This document shows positions 52,293-63,795 of a stretch of DNA of 64,000 bases, one piece after another. The stretch is from the NCBI GenBank assembly GCA_002914845.1, contig JXTC01000087.1:498559-562558 (forward strand). Reading direction: 5' to 3'. The notes under the pieces were generated by a model. The model did not search any database and had not been told where the DNA came from. It saw only the letters and a program-made list of their open reading frames with translations. Positions within the stretch are counted from its first letter, which is position 1; every line of letters starts with the position of its first letter. The position numbers were made by a program, and so were the translations under genes. The stretch is from Trema orientale. Lineage: Eukaryota; Streptophyta; Magnoliopsida; Rosales; Cannabaceae.

Positions 52293-55200
52293 AAGGTTGG
52301 AAATAGAGTCGGGGATTTCGATCCGTGAGAATCCTGAATCTCCCAGTTCAAATGACTTAGAGCTGACAACCACGGCTCAGAGGTAAGGCTTGTGATTGGA
52401 TATCATTTATCAAAATGGCGATGTTAAGTTTTATACCCAACTGACATTCTTCTTATGCAATGCTTGTTAAATTGTAGTCATGCTAAGCCTTGGGTAGAAG
52501 AACCAAACTTTTTAACTGCCCCCATCAAAGATCTGTTAGCTGGTCTTCCTCTTCCACCACTAGTTCCTAATGGTGTAAGTAACTTACAACTTAAGTTTAT
52601 ATGGAGAAATTAGTTTCTGGGGATCTTAATTACTTGTTTATTTATTTACCCTTTTCAGGATGCACCAACACCTGCACATCATCTGATGCCTCCTGGAGGG
52701 TGGATGCCGAATTTGACCTCTGTGCCACACCAACCATTTTCTGCTGAGCCCTTCCATCAAAATGTTCTTGGTATTGCTGTTCTTTTAAGTTGTTATTTAT
52801 TTATTATTTTTCTGGGATATTCAAATTGTTATTTACTTCTGTGTGTTCTTTCTTCCGAAACTGTTATTTCCCTTAATATCATTTTATTTTTATATTATTA
52901 TTATTTTTTATTTTTTTTTATCTATGTTGAGTAATATGCATGAGTTTTCTGCAGGGGGGAAGCCGAACACATGCTCTGTGCCAAACCAACCAGTTTCTGC
53001 TCAACCATTCGATCAGAATGCTCCTGGTATTGCAGTTTCTTTGAATTATTATTTTTGTTTTTGCTGGGACTTTGAATTGTTATTTCTTCTATTTGTTGTT
53101 TCTTCCAAAGCTTCGGTTAGTTCACTGCCCTTGATACCATCTTTACGTGTAGGTTGTGCAATCTGCATAAGTTTTTTTGTCTCAATTTTTACTTTTAGAT
53201 TGTTTTAGTATATCATCGTTACATTGTTTTCTGTACGTGGATCTTTGTTGAAGTGCTCTAAGACTCTCACTAATAGTGTTTTTTCAAATTATAGTACCTG
53301 AACCACCAGTGAAGAGACAAAAATTGGTGGGGACGTCGGAAGAGGTACTACATTATTAAGAATCTTGCTCCTTTTCTTTTTCTTTTTTTTTTTGGAAAAA
53401 AAGCTTGGTTCAGTTATCTGGCTTCTCTGCTACATCTCTCTTCTTTTACCTTGCAGGTCAACAAGCCACTTGCTGTTTGGCCTGCCCCACCAAGTGATGA
53501 CTTGCCCCATACTGTTGTTGTCATTTTCAAGCAGGGTTCTGAAGTTAAAAGCTTGGATTTTCATCCGGTGCAACAGACTTTACTTCTTGGTTTGCTCTTG
53601 CTGCTTAAGAATCAACAATTCTATCTTTTCTTTTCTTACTGTCGTTTTTTTCCTTTTTTTTTTTTTTTCCTCCTTGCTACCTTGGTTCAAAACTGTTTAA
53701 GAATCCTAATTCCAAGTTGGTCTTATTTTTTTATTATTATTTCAGCTGGAACCGTCAATGGCGATTTTTCCATTTGGGAGGTGGGTAGAAAGGACTGGCT
53801 TGTCTCTCAAAATTTCACGATTTGGGACCTTGAGTCATGTTCATCGAAGTTTCAGGTTTAGTTCCACCTTCCTGTTTGTAGCTCCCTACATCTGAATGGT
53901 ATCTTACCAATAATTAGACTAATTCTACTATCTCCTTTGCCACTTAGAATGAATGCTTTGCGGATAACTTTACTACCTCAGTAAACTGTGTTAGATGGAG
54001 TCCTGATGGTGCTTTGTTTGGTAATGCTTTAGAATTATTCTATTATTTATCTTCTTTTTTATTAATTTTTTTTAAATGCAACACCTTTTATTAAGTTGTT
54101 GGACTGATGAAAGATAATACGTAAACCATTTATTGCAATTATGATCTTAGCTTTTTACTGAGGTTCTTAGGATGGGTTTTCACTTACTAAATATTTACTT
54201 TTCGAACGTATATTATCAGGTGTTGCACATTCCAAGCATATTGTGCACTTATATTTCTACCATGGTGGTGATGTTTTACGACAACATTTAGAGGTCCTTT
54301 TGCAATGGCTTATTTCTAAAGATGACCATTCTGGCCACAGTTCACTTCTCTTTATTTTGTTTTATTTTTATTCGTATAAAATTATATTCTTTCTATTTTT
54401 ATCAAACAGATAGATGCTCATTTTGGTAATGTTTATGACATTGCTTTCTCTCATCAAACTGAAGAAGCATTATACGTCATAACATGTGGAGAGGATATGA
54501 CTGTCAAGGTATTAGCTCTGTTTAGAATGTTCCTTTTAATGTTGATGGGGCGTAATAATTAAAAAAAAAAAAAAAATTATTTCTTGCAGATGTGGAAGGC
54601 GGTTTACACTGGTGATAAAATTTCCCCAGTTCGTACATTTCGTGGTCATGAAGCACCAGTTTATTCCGTGTGCTCATACCAAATTGATCCCAAGGTATTT
54701 CATCGCCTGATTAGCAGTGGCAATTCTGCACTCTTTTGCCATTTTTTTTTCTTTTTTTTTTTTTTTTTCAATTTATTGCTTTTTGATGTTATTTATCCAT
54801 TTTTTTTTCTTCCCCTCTTCTTTAATCCCTTTTTTTTCTGCCCAAGTACATCTTTTCGGTAGACGCTAATGGAAAAATCAAGGCATGGGTAAATTGTGAT
54901 CTGTTATATAGTCATGATGCTGCACCATCTTGGGGAAGGATGGTGTGTACTGTTGATGGGAGGTATGATTATATGACCTTTGTTGTTCTTTTAGTATTCT
55001 TCCAACTTAGTATAGAACTGGACGTTAATGTTGGCTGGTTTGCTCACATCCATCACAGGCTATTCTTATGTGGAACAAGTAAGGATGGAAATTCTTACCT
55101 GGTTGAGTGGGATCATAATGATGGTGGGAATGTTAAGCAAATATATAATGGTCTTCGAAAGCGGTCTGCCAGCATCGTGCAGTTTGATACTGCTAACAGC

Positions 55201-58200
55201 CGTTATTTGGCTGCTGGTGATGATTACCATGTCAAGTTTTGGGACATGGACAACAAAAACATGTTGACCTATACTTGTGCTGCTGGTGGATTGCCGGTAA
55301 ACAATCCTTCCGTTATTTTATTGATTTATTAAAGATCAAAATAATCGTAAAATCTGACTTATATTTCTCTGAATAAGCTTTACAATATATAGAATACAAT
55401 TGCTGCTATTCTAGGAAACTATCTATACAATAAATTAGTTTACAATCAACCAACTAANAGTTGTGCATTTGTTGACACATATGGAGTGCATATTAAACCA
55501 CTATCCAGTTTTTCTTTGATAAAGTGGCGATCCACTTCAACATGTTTAGTGCGATCATGTTGTACTGGATTGTGAGCTATATTGATTGCAGACTTATTGT
55601 CACAATATAGTTTCATACTTCCTTCCCACTTGATACCCAAGTCTTTCATAAGAATCTTGAGCCATAACAACTCACAAATTCCATGTGCCATAGCCCTAAA
55701 CTCTGCTTCTGCACTTGATCTTGCTACCACAGCTTGTTTCTTACTTCGCCAAGTCACCAAGTTCCCGCCTAAAAAGGTGCAATACCCAGATGTTGACCTT
55801 CGATCTATCACTGAACCTGCCCAATCTGCATCTGTATAGGCCTCCAAACTGAGATCTCTATTCTTCTTGAAGAGAATACCCTTACCCGGAGTAGACTTCA
55901 AGTATTGCAAGATTCGGTGGACAGCTTCCAAGTGACATTCCTTTGGAGAGTGCATGAATTGACTTACTACGCTTACGGCATAAGCAATGTCTGGTCGTGT
56001 ATGAGACAAATAAATGAGTCTCCCCACTAACCTTTGGTATCTCTGCCTGTCAATCATTGTACCTTCTGTGGCTTCTCCTAACTTGTGATTCTGTTCAATA
56101 GGAGTTTGGGAGGGCTTACAACCTAACATTCCTGTTTCCTGTAGTAGGTCAAGAATGTATTTTTGTTGAGAAATAAATATTCCATCTTTGGAGTATGCAA
56201 CTTCAATTCCTAAGAAATACTTCAACTTCCCCAGTTCTTTAATTTCGAATTCTTTTGCTAATTGCTTTCGAAGCTTCTCCATTTCTTTGAGGTCATCTCC
56301 TGTAATGATAATATCATCAACATAGACGATCAGGACAGTGATTTTTCCATCTTTTGATTTCTTAATGAAGAGAGTATGATCACCCTGTGATTGATTGAAC
56401 TCCATCTTTCTCATTGCAGTGGTAAATCTTCCAAACCATGCTCTAGGGGATTGTTTTAATCCGTATAGAGCTTTCTTCAATCTGCACACACTATTAGTCC
56501 CAAAAACTGTGGTAAACCCAGGAGGGGCCTCCATGTATACTTCTTCCTCTAATTTACCATGCAAAAATGCATTTTTCACATCAAATTGCTGCAAGGGCCA
56601 CTGAAAGTTAGCTGCTAAGGACAATAAAACTCTAATAGTATTCATTTTCGCAACAGGGGCAAATGTCTCTTGATAATCTACTCCATAAGTTTGAGTATAT
56701 CCCTTTGCTACAAGTCTTGCCTTATACCTCTCCAAAGTCCCATCTGCATTATATTTTATAGTATACACCCATTTACATCCCACAGGTTGTTTTTCCTTTA
56801 GGCAACTCAACTACATCCCATGTCTCATTTTTTTCAAGGGCCCTCATTTCTTCGCTCATAGCCTTTTTCCAATCTTCACTCTTAAGTGCCTCTTCGATTG
56901 TTTGTGGAGTTTTAATAGTGTGCAACTTTGTGAGAAATGCTCTATGTAAAGATGAGAGTTTATCGAAAGAAATAAAATTGGCTATGGGATGTTGTGTGCA
57001 TTTTCGTGTACCTTTTCTTAAAGCAATTGGAATATCAAGATCCATAAATTCAACAGGAGGAAGAGAATGTGAGGGACTTTCGTTACCTGTTTCAGGATCA
57101 GATTCTTGGACTTGCATAGGTTTGGGCGCAACTTTCCTTCTTGAATAAACTAGCAGTGGTGAAGTAGGACCATCTTTCCCTGTATTCTCAATATCAGAGA
57201 CTTTTTCTGAGTTTTCAAGAGCTGGAATACCTATTTCAGGATCTGTTTCCGGTTTTTCAAGGGCTGTTTCTATTTTTTCAGGATCTGTTTCCAGTTTTTC
57301 AAGGGCTGTTTCTGGGTTTTTTGGGGCTGCAAAGTCTAGATCACTAAACCCAAGACTTAAACCAATCTTATTTTCCAAAGAACTCTCCCCCTGAGGATAA
57401 GATTCCCCAAAGAAGGATTTATTTTCAGCAAAGCTGACATCTTTTGTAACAAAAAATTTTCTTGAATGTGGATGATAGCATTTATATCCCTTCTGGGTTG
57501 AAGAATACCCAAGAAAAACACACTTAAAAGCCCGGGGATCTAACTTGCCACGATTTTGTTTATGAATGTGGACATAGGAAACACAACCAAAAATTTTTGG
57601 TGGTAGATGAGATGATCTATTGAACTCTGGGTAAAATTGTGAAAGAACACTTATTGGAGCTTTATTTCCCAACACCCGTGAAGGTAATCGATTTATAAGA
57701 TAAGTTGCTGTTAGTAAGGCTTCCCCCCAGTAATGTTTAGGTACTTGTTTTTCAAACAATAGGGCTCTGGTTGTTTCAAGAAGATGACGGTTTTTTCTTT
57801 CAGCTACCCCATTTTGTTGAGGGGTATCTATGCATGATGACTGGTGTATAATCCCTTCCTTTTGGAAAAAAGGTGACAAAACCTGATTGAAGTATTCTTT
57901 CCCATTATCTGATCTAACAATTTTAACACAAGTACCAAACTGATTTTGAATCATTTTCAGAAATTTAGGAAAAATTATACCAACATCAGACTTGTTTTTC
58001 ATGAGAAACAACCAAGTAACACGAGTACAATCATCAATAAAAGAAATAAACCATCGCGATCCAGTAATGTTTGAAATCCTAGATGGTCCCCAGACATCAG
58101 TATGAATCAAAGAAAAAGGATATAAAGATTTATTATCACTTAAAGGGAATGAAACACGATGATGTTTGGCAAGTTGACATACTTCACAATGAAAAGATTT

Positions 58201-61200
58201 ATCATCCACACCCTTAAACAAAACAGGAAACATTGTTTTTAAAACTAGGAAAGAAGGATGTCCTAATCGAAAATGATGAAGCCAAATTTGCGATTTATTT
58301 AGTGAAAGCTTTCTGGAAAAATAGGACAAAGGTGGTTGACTTCCATGTGCACCACTGCTAATATCCAAAAAATAGAGTCCTTCCCTCTCCTTAGCAAGCC
58401 CAATCGTCTTCCCTGTAACCGGTTCCTGGAAAACACAATGGTTAGATGAAAAAATCACTTTGCAATTCAGGTCTTTCGTCAATTTATGTATGGATAGCAA
58501 ATTGATGGAAAGCTTAGGCACATGAAGTACAGATTTTAGTGAGAGGGATAATGTAAGGGGAATGGTCCCTTTTCCGGCAATGGATGCCATTGTACCATCG
58601 GCAACTCTTATTTTTTGATTTCCAGGACATGGAGTATATGTAGTGAAGTGATGTGGTGTGTTGGTCATGTGATCAGTAGCGCCTGAGTCAACAACCCATA
58701 TTCCGGATGCATTAAAATCCTTTGAGGCACTAAGAGCATGATAAGAAAAAGAATGATTACCTGAGTCTGCAAAATGAGCATGAACCAACCGGTTTTTCTA
58801 TTGAAGTAAGGAGACTCCGTATTTTCTCGATCTCTTCTTTGTTTAGTGTACTGATTTCAAGTTCATTGTTTGAGGATTGGAGTTCAGATTTCAAATCAGC
58901 AACTGCTACGTTTGCTTGACTACTCCGAGGAATATACTGCTGTTGGTTCGGAGTGTATTGCTGCTGGTACGAATGCTGGTTGTTATTCTTGCTGAATGGT
59001 GGTTTCCCTTTGAGTTTCCAACACGTCTCCTTAGTGTGTCGAGGCTTCTTGCAATAGTTGCACCACAGGTCATCTTTATTGATTTGTGGTTTGTAGGAAT
59101 CTTGCTTCGAACCACCAAAATTATTTGGTGATGGCTTTCTTGTCACAGCCAAGGCAGAAGCATCAATAGTGGGTGAGTCGAGCATAACACTCCTTCTCCT
59201 CTCTTCATCCCTAATAATCGCAAACACTTCATTCAAGGAGGATATCTCCTCTTTGCCAAGTATCTGTACCCGAACTTGATCAAACTCCACATTCAGGCCA
59301 GCCAAGAACTCATAAATTCTTTCTCCTTCTACCCAATTCATCATCATGGCAGTTTCATCACTACACTTCATCTTAATACTTTGATAACAATCAAGTTCAT
59401 TCCAAAAACCATTTAAGGTATGAAAATAATCAGTAACCGACATTGTACCTTGCTTTGTTGAGTGAATCTTGGTTTTGATTTCATAGATCAAGGCTTTATC
59501 CTTGACTTTCGAGTAAGTTCGCTTAACGGTGTCCCAAATGTCTTTGGCAGTGGTTAAGAACATGCAGTTACTGCTGATTGTAGGCTGCATCGAATCCCAC
59601 AGCCATGACATGATTAAGGAGTCCTCGACATCCCAAGCTTCAAACTTTGGATCTTCTCTGCTTGGAGCAGGACCAGTCAAGTGGTTAAGCTTCCCTTTTC
59701 CTTTCAATTTTGTTCGAACCACTTGAGACCACACCAAGTAGTTTTTGTCATTGAGACGATAGGAGGGTTGGATGATCTGAAGATCATTAGAGAAGGTTTG
59801 GGTAGGTTGAATCTCAGTTGGGTTTGGATTTGATGTTTCGGAGGTGGCAGACATGTTCTGGAGAAGAAGGAAAAAAGGAAAAAAGGGAAGAAAAAAGAAT
59901 GTTTTCTGCTGCTGCTCCTTTTTTTTTTTTCTCAGAAGGCAATTAAGGCCAAAAGAAAAATCGGAAGTCAGAACTATGGAAAAGAATGCTCTGATACCAT
60001 AAAGATCAAAATAATCGTAAAATCTGACTTACATTTCTCTGAATAAGCTTTACAATATATAGAATACAATTGCTGCTATTCTAGGAANTACTGACTAACA
60101 AGGAAAGAAATAAAACTAATTTATGGCTGTACATACAGCCGTACAAACTCAGACAATCCCAGAAATTAAGCTGCCAAGCTGCCGCGCAATCTAACAAATT
60201 AAGACTTGTAATCCTGGTCTAATTCAGACAATCTTTACTGATTTGTCAACATTTATTGTAGTTGAACATAGATCCTTACTTTTTAGTATCTTTCAGAGCT
60301 GCCCTTGTGTCCGATTTAACAAAGGAGGGACATTGCTGGCCATTACAACATGTGAGGATGGTATTAAAGTCCTTGCAAATGATGGTGGTCTTCAGCATCT
60401 TTGTTCCTCTGGAAAGCGTCCGCTTGATGGCTTCATACTTTCTTTGGAGGTGAATGAAATGTTTTTCAGATTTAGTAGGAAACCAAAATGCAAACATCTG
60501 ATATGTAAATACATGCATAATCTTGCAGAAACCTATAATTGATACTGCCTCCAGATCAGCCAAAGCAACAAGCAATGAGATTGTTGAAGAACCGGTTCCA
60601 AAAAATAATGTGAGGATATTTTTTGACAAAAAGAAGCTGTATGATTTCCTTTTGAATTGTTCTAATTCTAAACGCATCATTCTCATTTATGGGAAGGATA
60701 TTCTCTTCATACAGCAAAAATTTCTTACACCTTGAATATTTTAGGTTCCATACGCCCTAGGTCACACAGTTGTGGGATCAAGAACTACTGCTGAATTACA
60801 GATATCTGAAGTTTGGAAGCTGAGTGAAATCAACGAAAAATCACAACTCTTTTTCCTTGGGCTTTCAACTTACCAGACATCTCCATCACCGGGCAGGGTA
60901 ATTATCATTTACCATGGATCCAATTCTTTACTGAGAATTGATAAGTTTACAATTGTACAGTTGCAGAAAATGGACCTAGTTGTTCACTGCCACAGACGAC
61001 GTAGGATACTTGGACTAGAGTGTGCAGAGCATTACACGGAGTATGTTTTCCATTAATACTCTTTCTATTCTTTTTACTCAGATTATCAGGCTTACATATG
61101 CAAATTCAGGGAGGTACATATTGGCATTGACACGTAGTGCTCTGCACGAACTTAAGCTATGTCAGACACGGAGGAAGGATCATATTGTTTCAGAAAAGGT

Positions 61201-63037
61201 ATTAGATATTTTTTATTTAAAACCGTAGCAGCATAAGAAAAAAATTTGTATCTTCATTTTATGGTCCTTCCCAACAACAATGCTTTTATGCTGTAGGCAA
61301 CTCCTACTCGGCCATCACAACATTTTTTGCCATCTCCCGTTCTTCCTTCCTTAGTTCTTTCTGATAATGGCTATTATCTTCTTATAACATCACAAGTGGA
61401 AAACTCCCTTCTTAAAGTGGCAGACTTCTCGGTAATGCCTGTTCTTAAAATTCCCTTTTTCTGTCAGTACTTCCATTTGTTGAAAGCATTTAGCCAACTC
61501 GTTTAGCCTTTTTACTGTACTTCCATTCTAAGCTTTTTCCTTTGAATGAAAAAATACTATAATATTTGCAGACCACGAAGAGATGTTTTCTCCCACCAAT
61601 GGCTGCAACAGCTATTGCCTTACTTCCACAGAACAATAACATTATTGCCATAGGCACAAATGACTCTCTAATTCGAATCTACAACGTCCAGACTGATGAG
61701 GTTTTAAGCCAGACTGCGATCTTACATTGTGTCAATTTTAATTTGATATATCCGAATTTATGAACACTGACTTAAAAATTTTATAATTTTTGCAGTTAAA
61801 AGTTGAACTTATAGGCCATACAAGAAGTGTAATTGGCCTCGACTTCTCTGCCCTTCTCAATGTTCTTGTATCATCAGGTTCTGATCGTAAGGTATAGTGT
61901 CGTTTATGTTTTCTGCTACACTTATATCTGTGCTCCACGAACTTTTTCCTGTTCTGGTAATCCCTGTAGTGTATAAAACAGCATATCTTAGCTATTCCAC
62001 ACCACACACCATACCATTTGTATGCACTCAATGTTGCAGTATTGACCTTTTCTTTTCATTTTTTTTTCAATATTTTACTTCAGCTGTGTGTGTGGAGCGT
62101 GGATGGATGGCGTATGTTGACGAGTAAGATCTTGGACGTTCCGCCTTATCAGAATAGTTCTCCTCTTATTCACACCCGTATTCAATTTCACCAAGATCAG
62201 ATACATCTGCTAGTCGTTCAAGAAACTCAGTTGGGCATATATAAAGCACCAAATTTGGAGTGCCTCAGTCAGGTCTTTCCTGCAACTTTGTCTTCTTTAC
62301 TTGGGATATATTCTCCGATCCATTTCTCTGTTCTTTTCTTTTGTCTATAAACTCAAAAAATATACNGAAAGAAGCATAGCTCACACGAATTATACATCTA
62401 TAAATTAGCTAATAAGAATTGTTGCCATGGCAACAGTGGAACCCGAGCGAATCTTTGACTTCAATTACAGATGCAACGTACTCGAGCAATAGCCTGTCGG
62501 TCTATGCCAGCTTTTTTGATGGAAGTGTACGCATTTTCGCTGCCTCTACACTCGAACCATTTTGTGTGATACGACCCTCAGCCTATCTATCTCCTAGGAC
62601 AAGGTAACACGTACTGTTTGTTGTAGCAAATCGTTGAATATCACCAAATGACCATGCTTTTCTTTGCAACTAATCATAAATTCTTTATGTATAACTTGTG
62701 CGACAAAATCTGTGTGCGCTCGAGTTGGACATGTAAATCTTTGATGGTTATAAAGTTAGTGGGAATAGATAACATTAGTCTTTAGCATGTACGCATGCAG
62801 TCTCTGATGGTGAAGTTGTGATTCTTTGTTTTTACCATTTGCAGGAAGTATCCGGTTTCTATTGCGGCTGATCCAACTGACCCGTACCGGTTCGCGCTTG
62901 GATACACTGACGGCGAAGTTGCGATTCTGCAACCACCGGAATCGAAGAACGAGGTTGTAACACCAGCTCCACATGACGATGGTGGAAGGCCTGGTGTTAG
63001 CTCTAAAGGCAGTCCGGATGAACAGACTGAAGGGTAA
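51932..63037 (+). CDS. TOPLESS/TPR-like co-repressor copy C without CTLH domain
   Basis: Twenty-four exons join in phase to about 956 residues: 51932-52023, 52296-52382, 52478-52574, 52659-52770, 52955-53026, 53295-53344, 53457-53589, 53746-53855, 53948-54020, 54220-54293, 54410-54508, 54590-54694, 54847-54962, 55059-55296, 60297-60449, 60529-60609, 60745-60897, 61082-61198, 61297-61431, 61572-61700, 61796-61891, 62084-62272, 62437-62603, 62845-63037. Residues 1-31 are a LisH motif ([18 protein letters not shown]). Exon 2 starts LEIESG like exon 2 of TOPLESS but leaves the family at once. The CTLH/CRA region (about 175 residues) is absent. A proline-rich linker ([14 protein letters not shown], twice in varied form) leads to two WD40 propellers ([24 protein letters not shown], [54 protein letters not shown]). 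No stop or frame break is seen. Intron 14 (55297-60296) carries an antisense copia element. Expression and function are unproven. Confidence 0.88.
52257..52288. repeat. (GT)16 microsatellite in intron 1 of copy C
   Basis: An uninterrupted GT run ends eight bases before the acceptor of exon 2 (TAATAAAG|GTTGG), so it occupies the place of the polypyrimidine tract. Just upstream (52160-52225) a 28-base TTTTCTTTTTGCCTTTTCCA-type unit repeats about twice. Confidence 0.95.
55330..55457 (-). repeat. 3' LTR of copia element 4, incomplete in the assembly
   Basis: The first about 87 bases match the 5' LTR almost perfectly. The sequence then leaves it and meets an N at 55458, directly beside the RNase H coding end. 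The rest of the LTR, the polypurine tract and the pol end are missing, most simply by assembly collapse. Confidence 0.75.
55446..56810 (-). CDS. Copia element 4 reverse transcriptase and RNase H (truncated at an N)
   Basis: A 454-residue open frame with [53 protein letters not shown] and the catalytic [11 protein letters not shown]. RNase H follows with [31 protein letters not shown] and [20 protein letters not shown]. The C-terminus runs into the N at 55458, so the tail is lost in this assembly. Confidence 0.92.
   Translation of the reverse strand: MSCLKEKQPVGCKWVYTIKYNADGTLERYKARLVAKGYTQTYGVDYQETFAPVAKMNTIRVLLSLAANFQWPLQQFDVKNAFLHGKLEEEVYMEAPPGFTTVFGTNSVCRLKKALYGLKQSPRAWFGRFTTAMRKMEFNQSQGDHTLFIKKSKDGKITVLIVYVDDIIITGDDLKEMEKLRKQLAKEFEIKELGKLKYFLGIEVAYSKDGIFISQQKYILDLLQETGMLGCKPSQTPIEQNHKLGEATEGTMIDRQRYQRLVGRLIYLSHTRPDIAYAVSVVSQFMHSPKECHLEAVHRILQYLKSTPGKGILFKKNRDLSLEAYTDADWAGSVIDRRSTSGYCTFLGGNLVTWRSKKQAVVARSSAEAEFRAMAHGICELLWLKILMKDLGIKWEGSMKLYCDNKSAINIAHNPVQHDRTKHVEVDRHFIKEKLDSGLICTPYVSTNAQXLVG
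56773..58788 (-). CDS. Copia element 4 protease, pre-integrase and integrase
   Basis: A 671-residue open frame. Protease site [12 protein letters not shown]; pre-integrase [19 protein letters not shown] with [11 protein letters not shown]; integrase D,D,E region with [18 protein letters not shown] and [17 protein letters not shown]; integrase C-terminal [17 protein letters not shown]. It also holds a repeated acidic linker with [20 protein letters not shown]. It is separated from gag and from RT by single frame breaks. Confidence 0.92.
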   Translation of the reverse strand: MVHAHFADSGNHSFSYHALSASKDFNASGIWVVDSGATDHMTNTPHHFTTYTPCPGNQKIRVADGTMASIAGKGTIPLTLSLSLKSVLHVPKLSINLLSIHKLTKDLNCKVIFSSNHCVFQEPVTGKTIGLAKEREGLYFLDISSGAHGSQPPLSYFSRKLSLNKSQIWLHHFRLGHPSFLVLKTMFPVLFKGVDDKSFHCEVCQLAKHHRVSFPLSDNKSLYPFSLIHTDVWGPSRISNITGSRWFISFIDDCTRVTWLFLMKNKSDVGIIFPKFLKMIQNQFGTCVKIVRSDNGKEYFNQVLSPFFQKEGIIHQSSCIDTPQQNGVAERKNRHLLETTRALLFEKQVPKHYWGEALLTATYLINRLPSRVLGNKAPISVLSQFYPEFNRSSHLPPKIFGCVSYVHIHKQNRGKLDPRAFKCVFLGYSSTQKGYKCYHPHSRKFFVTKDVSFAENKSFFGESYPQGESSLENKIGLSLGFSDLDFAAPKNPETALEKLETDPEKIETALEKPETDPEIGIPALENSEKVSDIENTGKDGPTSPLLVYSRRKVAPKPMQVQESDPETGNESPSHSLPPVEFMDLDIPIALRKGTRKCTQHPIANFISFDKLSSLHRAFLTKLHTIKTPQTIEEALKSEDWKKAMSEEMRALEKNETWDVVELPKGKTTCGM
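58757..59854 (-). CDS. Copia element 4 gag
   Basis: A 365-residue frame starts at 59854 ([16 protein letters not shown]). A gag domain is typical of plant copia elements ([67 protein letters not shown]). It ends in a CCHC-type zinc knuckle, [15 protein letters not shown]. The frame closes just after the point where protease begins in another frame. Confidence 0.9.
   Translation of the reverse strand: MSATSETSNPNPTEIQPTQTFSNDLQIIQPSYRLNDKNYLVWSQVVRTKLKGKGKLNHLTGPAPSREDPKFEAWDVEDSLIMSWLWDSMQPTISSNCMFLTTAKDIWDTVKRTYSKVKDKALIYEIKTKIHSTKQGTMSVTDYFHTLNGFWNELDCYQSIKMKCSDETAMMMNWVEGERIYEFLAGLNVEFDQVRVQILGKEEISSLNEVFAIIRDEERRRSVMLDSPTIDASALAVTRKPSPNNFGGSKQDSYKPQINKDDLWCNYCKKPRHTKETCWKLKGKPPFSKNNNQHSYQQQYTPNQQQYIPRSSQANVAVADLKSELQSSNNELEISTLNKEEIEKIRSLLTSIEKPVGSCSFCRLR
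60000..60251 (-). repeat. 5' LTR of copia element 4
   Basis: About 252 bases with one N (60088). On the minus strand it begins TGTTGACAAATC and ends GATCTTTA, directly before the primer site. Its end is TA rather than the usual CA. Confidence 0.8.
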
Positions 63038-63795
63038 GAACTCCCTGTTGGACCCCATGTGTTGTAGATCATAGGTCTATGACCTAGTGATGAAATAGAG
63101 GTGGGAATTCCCTCCATATATATAGACTATAGTCCATACGTACACAATACTAAAGAAGAGGTAAATAGGTATAGGTAAACATACTCTCCAGTTCTACCAT
63201 CTTTTTTTTTTTTTTTTTTTTACGTGATTTAGAAGAAGGAAAAAAAAATTGCTTTTGAAACGATTTTAGAATATTACGACTTTGAAGTTCCAATTTTTAT
63301 CGCTTTCCTTGAGAATTTCTTGTTATTGAACCCTTTGCGTTAGAGAGACTTTCCCCCCTGTTATAAAAGGGTGGAACACTCCCTTTCAATCTTTAATATC
63401 AAATTGATTCTGTAATGGGTGATTCCTCGTGTCAGTCTGATACATATGCCCGGAATGCTAATCACGAAGGCAAAAATGAAAATGCACTTGAAACGTCCAC
63501 GTATAAACACGAGCCTTTATTGCCAAGTGGCAATTGTATTACCTGCCATGCAATGCCAACAACTCTTTCTCATTCGACACGTATAAACACTTCAATGTGC
63601 CATCTGATAACGATATACATCTCAATCTCACAACCCTTTGCTTCGTAGCAGACCAAGAAGTACCAGTGATATATATCTATACGTTGTCCCTATCTTGTTC
63701 TCCACTATCATCAAAGTTCAAACCTATACCTGCTCACAAACCTTGAAAATTGGAAAAACATGCAACAAGCAAAGGAGCTCCACAGTACGGCCGCC
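63038..63795. other. Intergenic between copy C and the CBS gene, likely promoter
   Basis: The 3' flank of copy C with a poly-T run at 63208-63221, then sequence likely to hold the promoter and leader of the next gene. TTATAAAAGG occurs near 63361 and TATATATC near 63668 as TATA candidates. No open frame here resembles a known protein. Confidence 0.5.

Larger units (their letters stand above)
55330..60251 (-). mobile_element. Ty1/copia LTR retrotransposon 4, nearly intact, in intron 14 of copy C
   Basis: TTTAT at 55325-55329 and 60252-60256 is a perfect 5-base target duplication. The left LTR starts at 55330 and the right LTR spans 60000-60251; both begin TAAAGATCAAAATAATCG. At 59988-59999 lies GCTCTGATACCA, the complement of the initiator-Met primer site, directly beside the 5' LTR. 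Three long minus-strand frames cover gag and pol with only two frame breaks (near 58790 and 56790). The N at 55458 and 60088 lie in or beside the LTRs and mark assembly trouble. It is antisense to the host gene. Confidence 0.93.

Noticed and set aside
60928..61056. Possible extra exon of copy C ([12 protein letters not shown]...)
   Set aside because: Joining 60897 directly to 61082 keeps phase and restores the family sequence before [10 protein letters not shown]; the segment has no TOPLESS counterpart and is intron.
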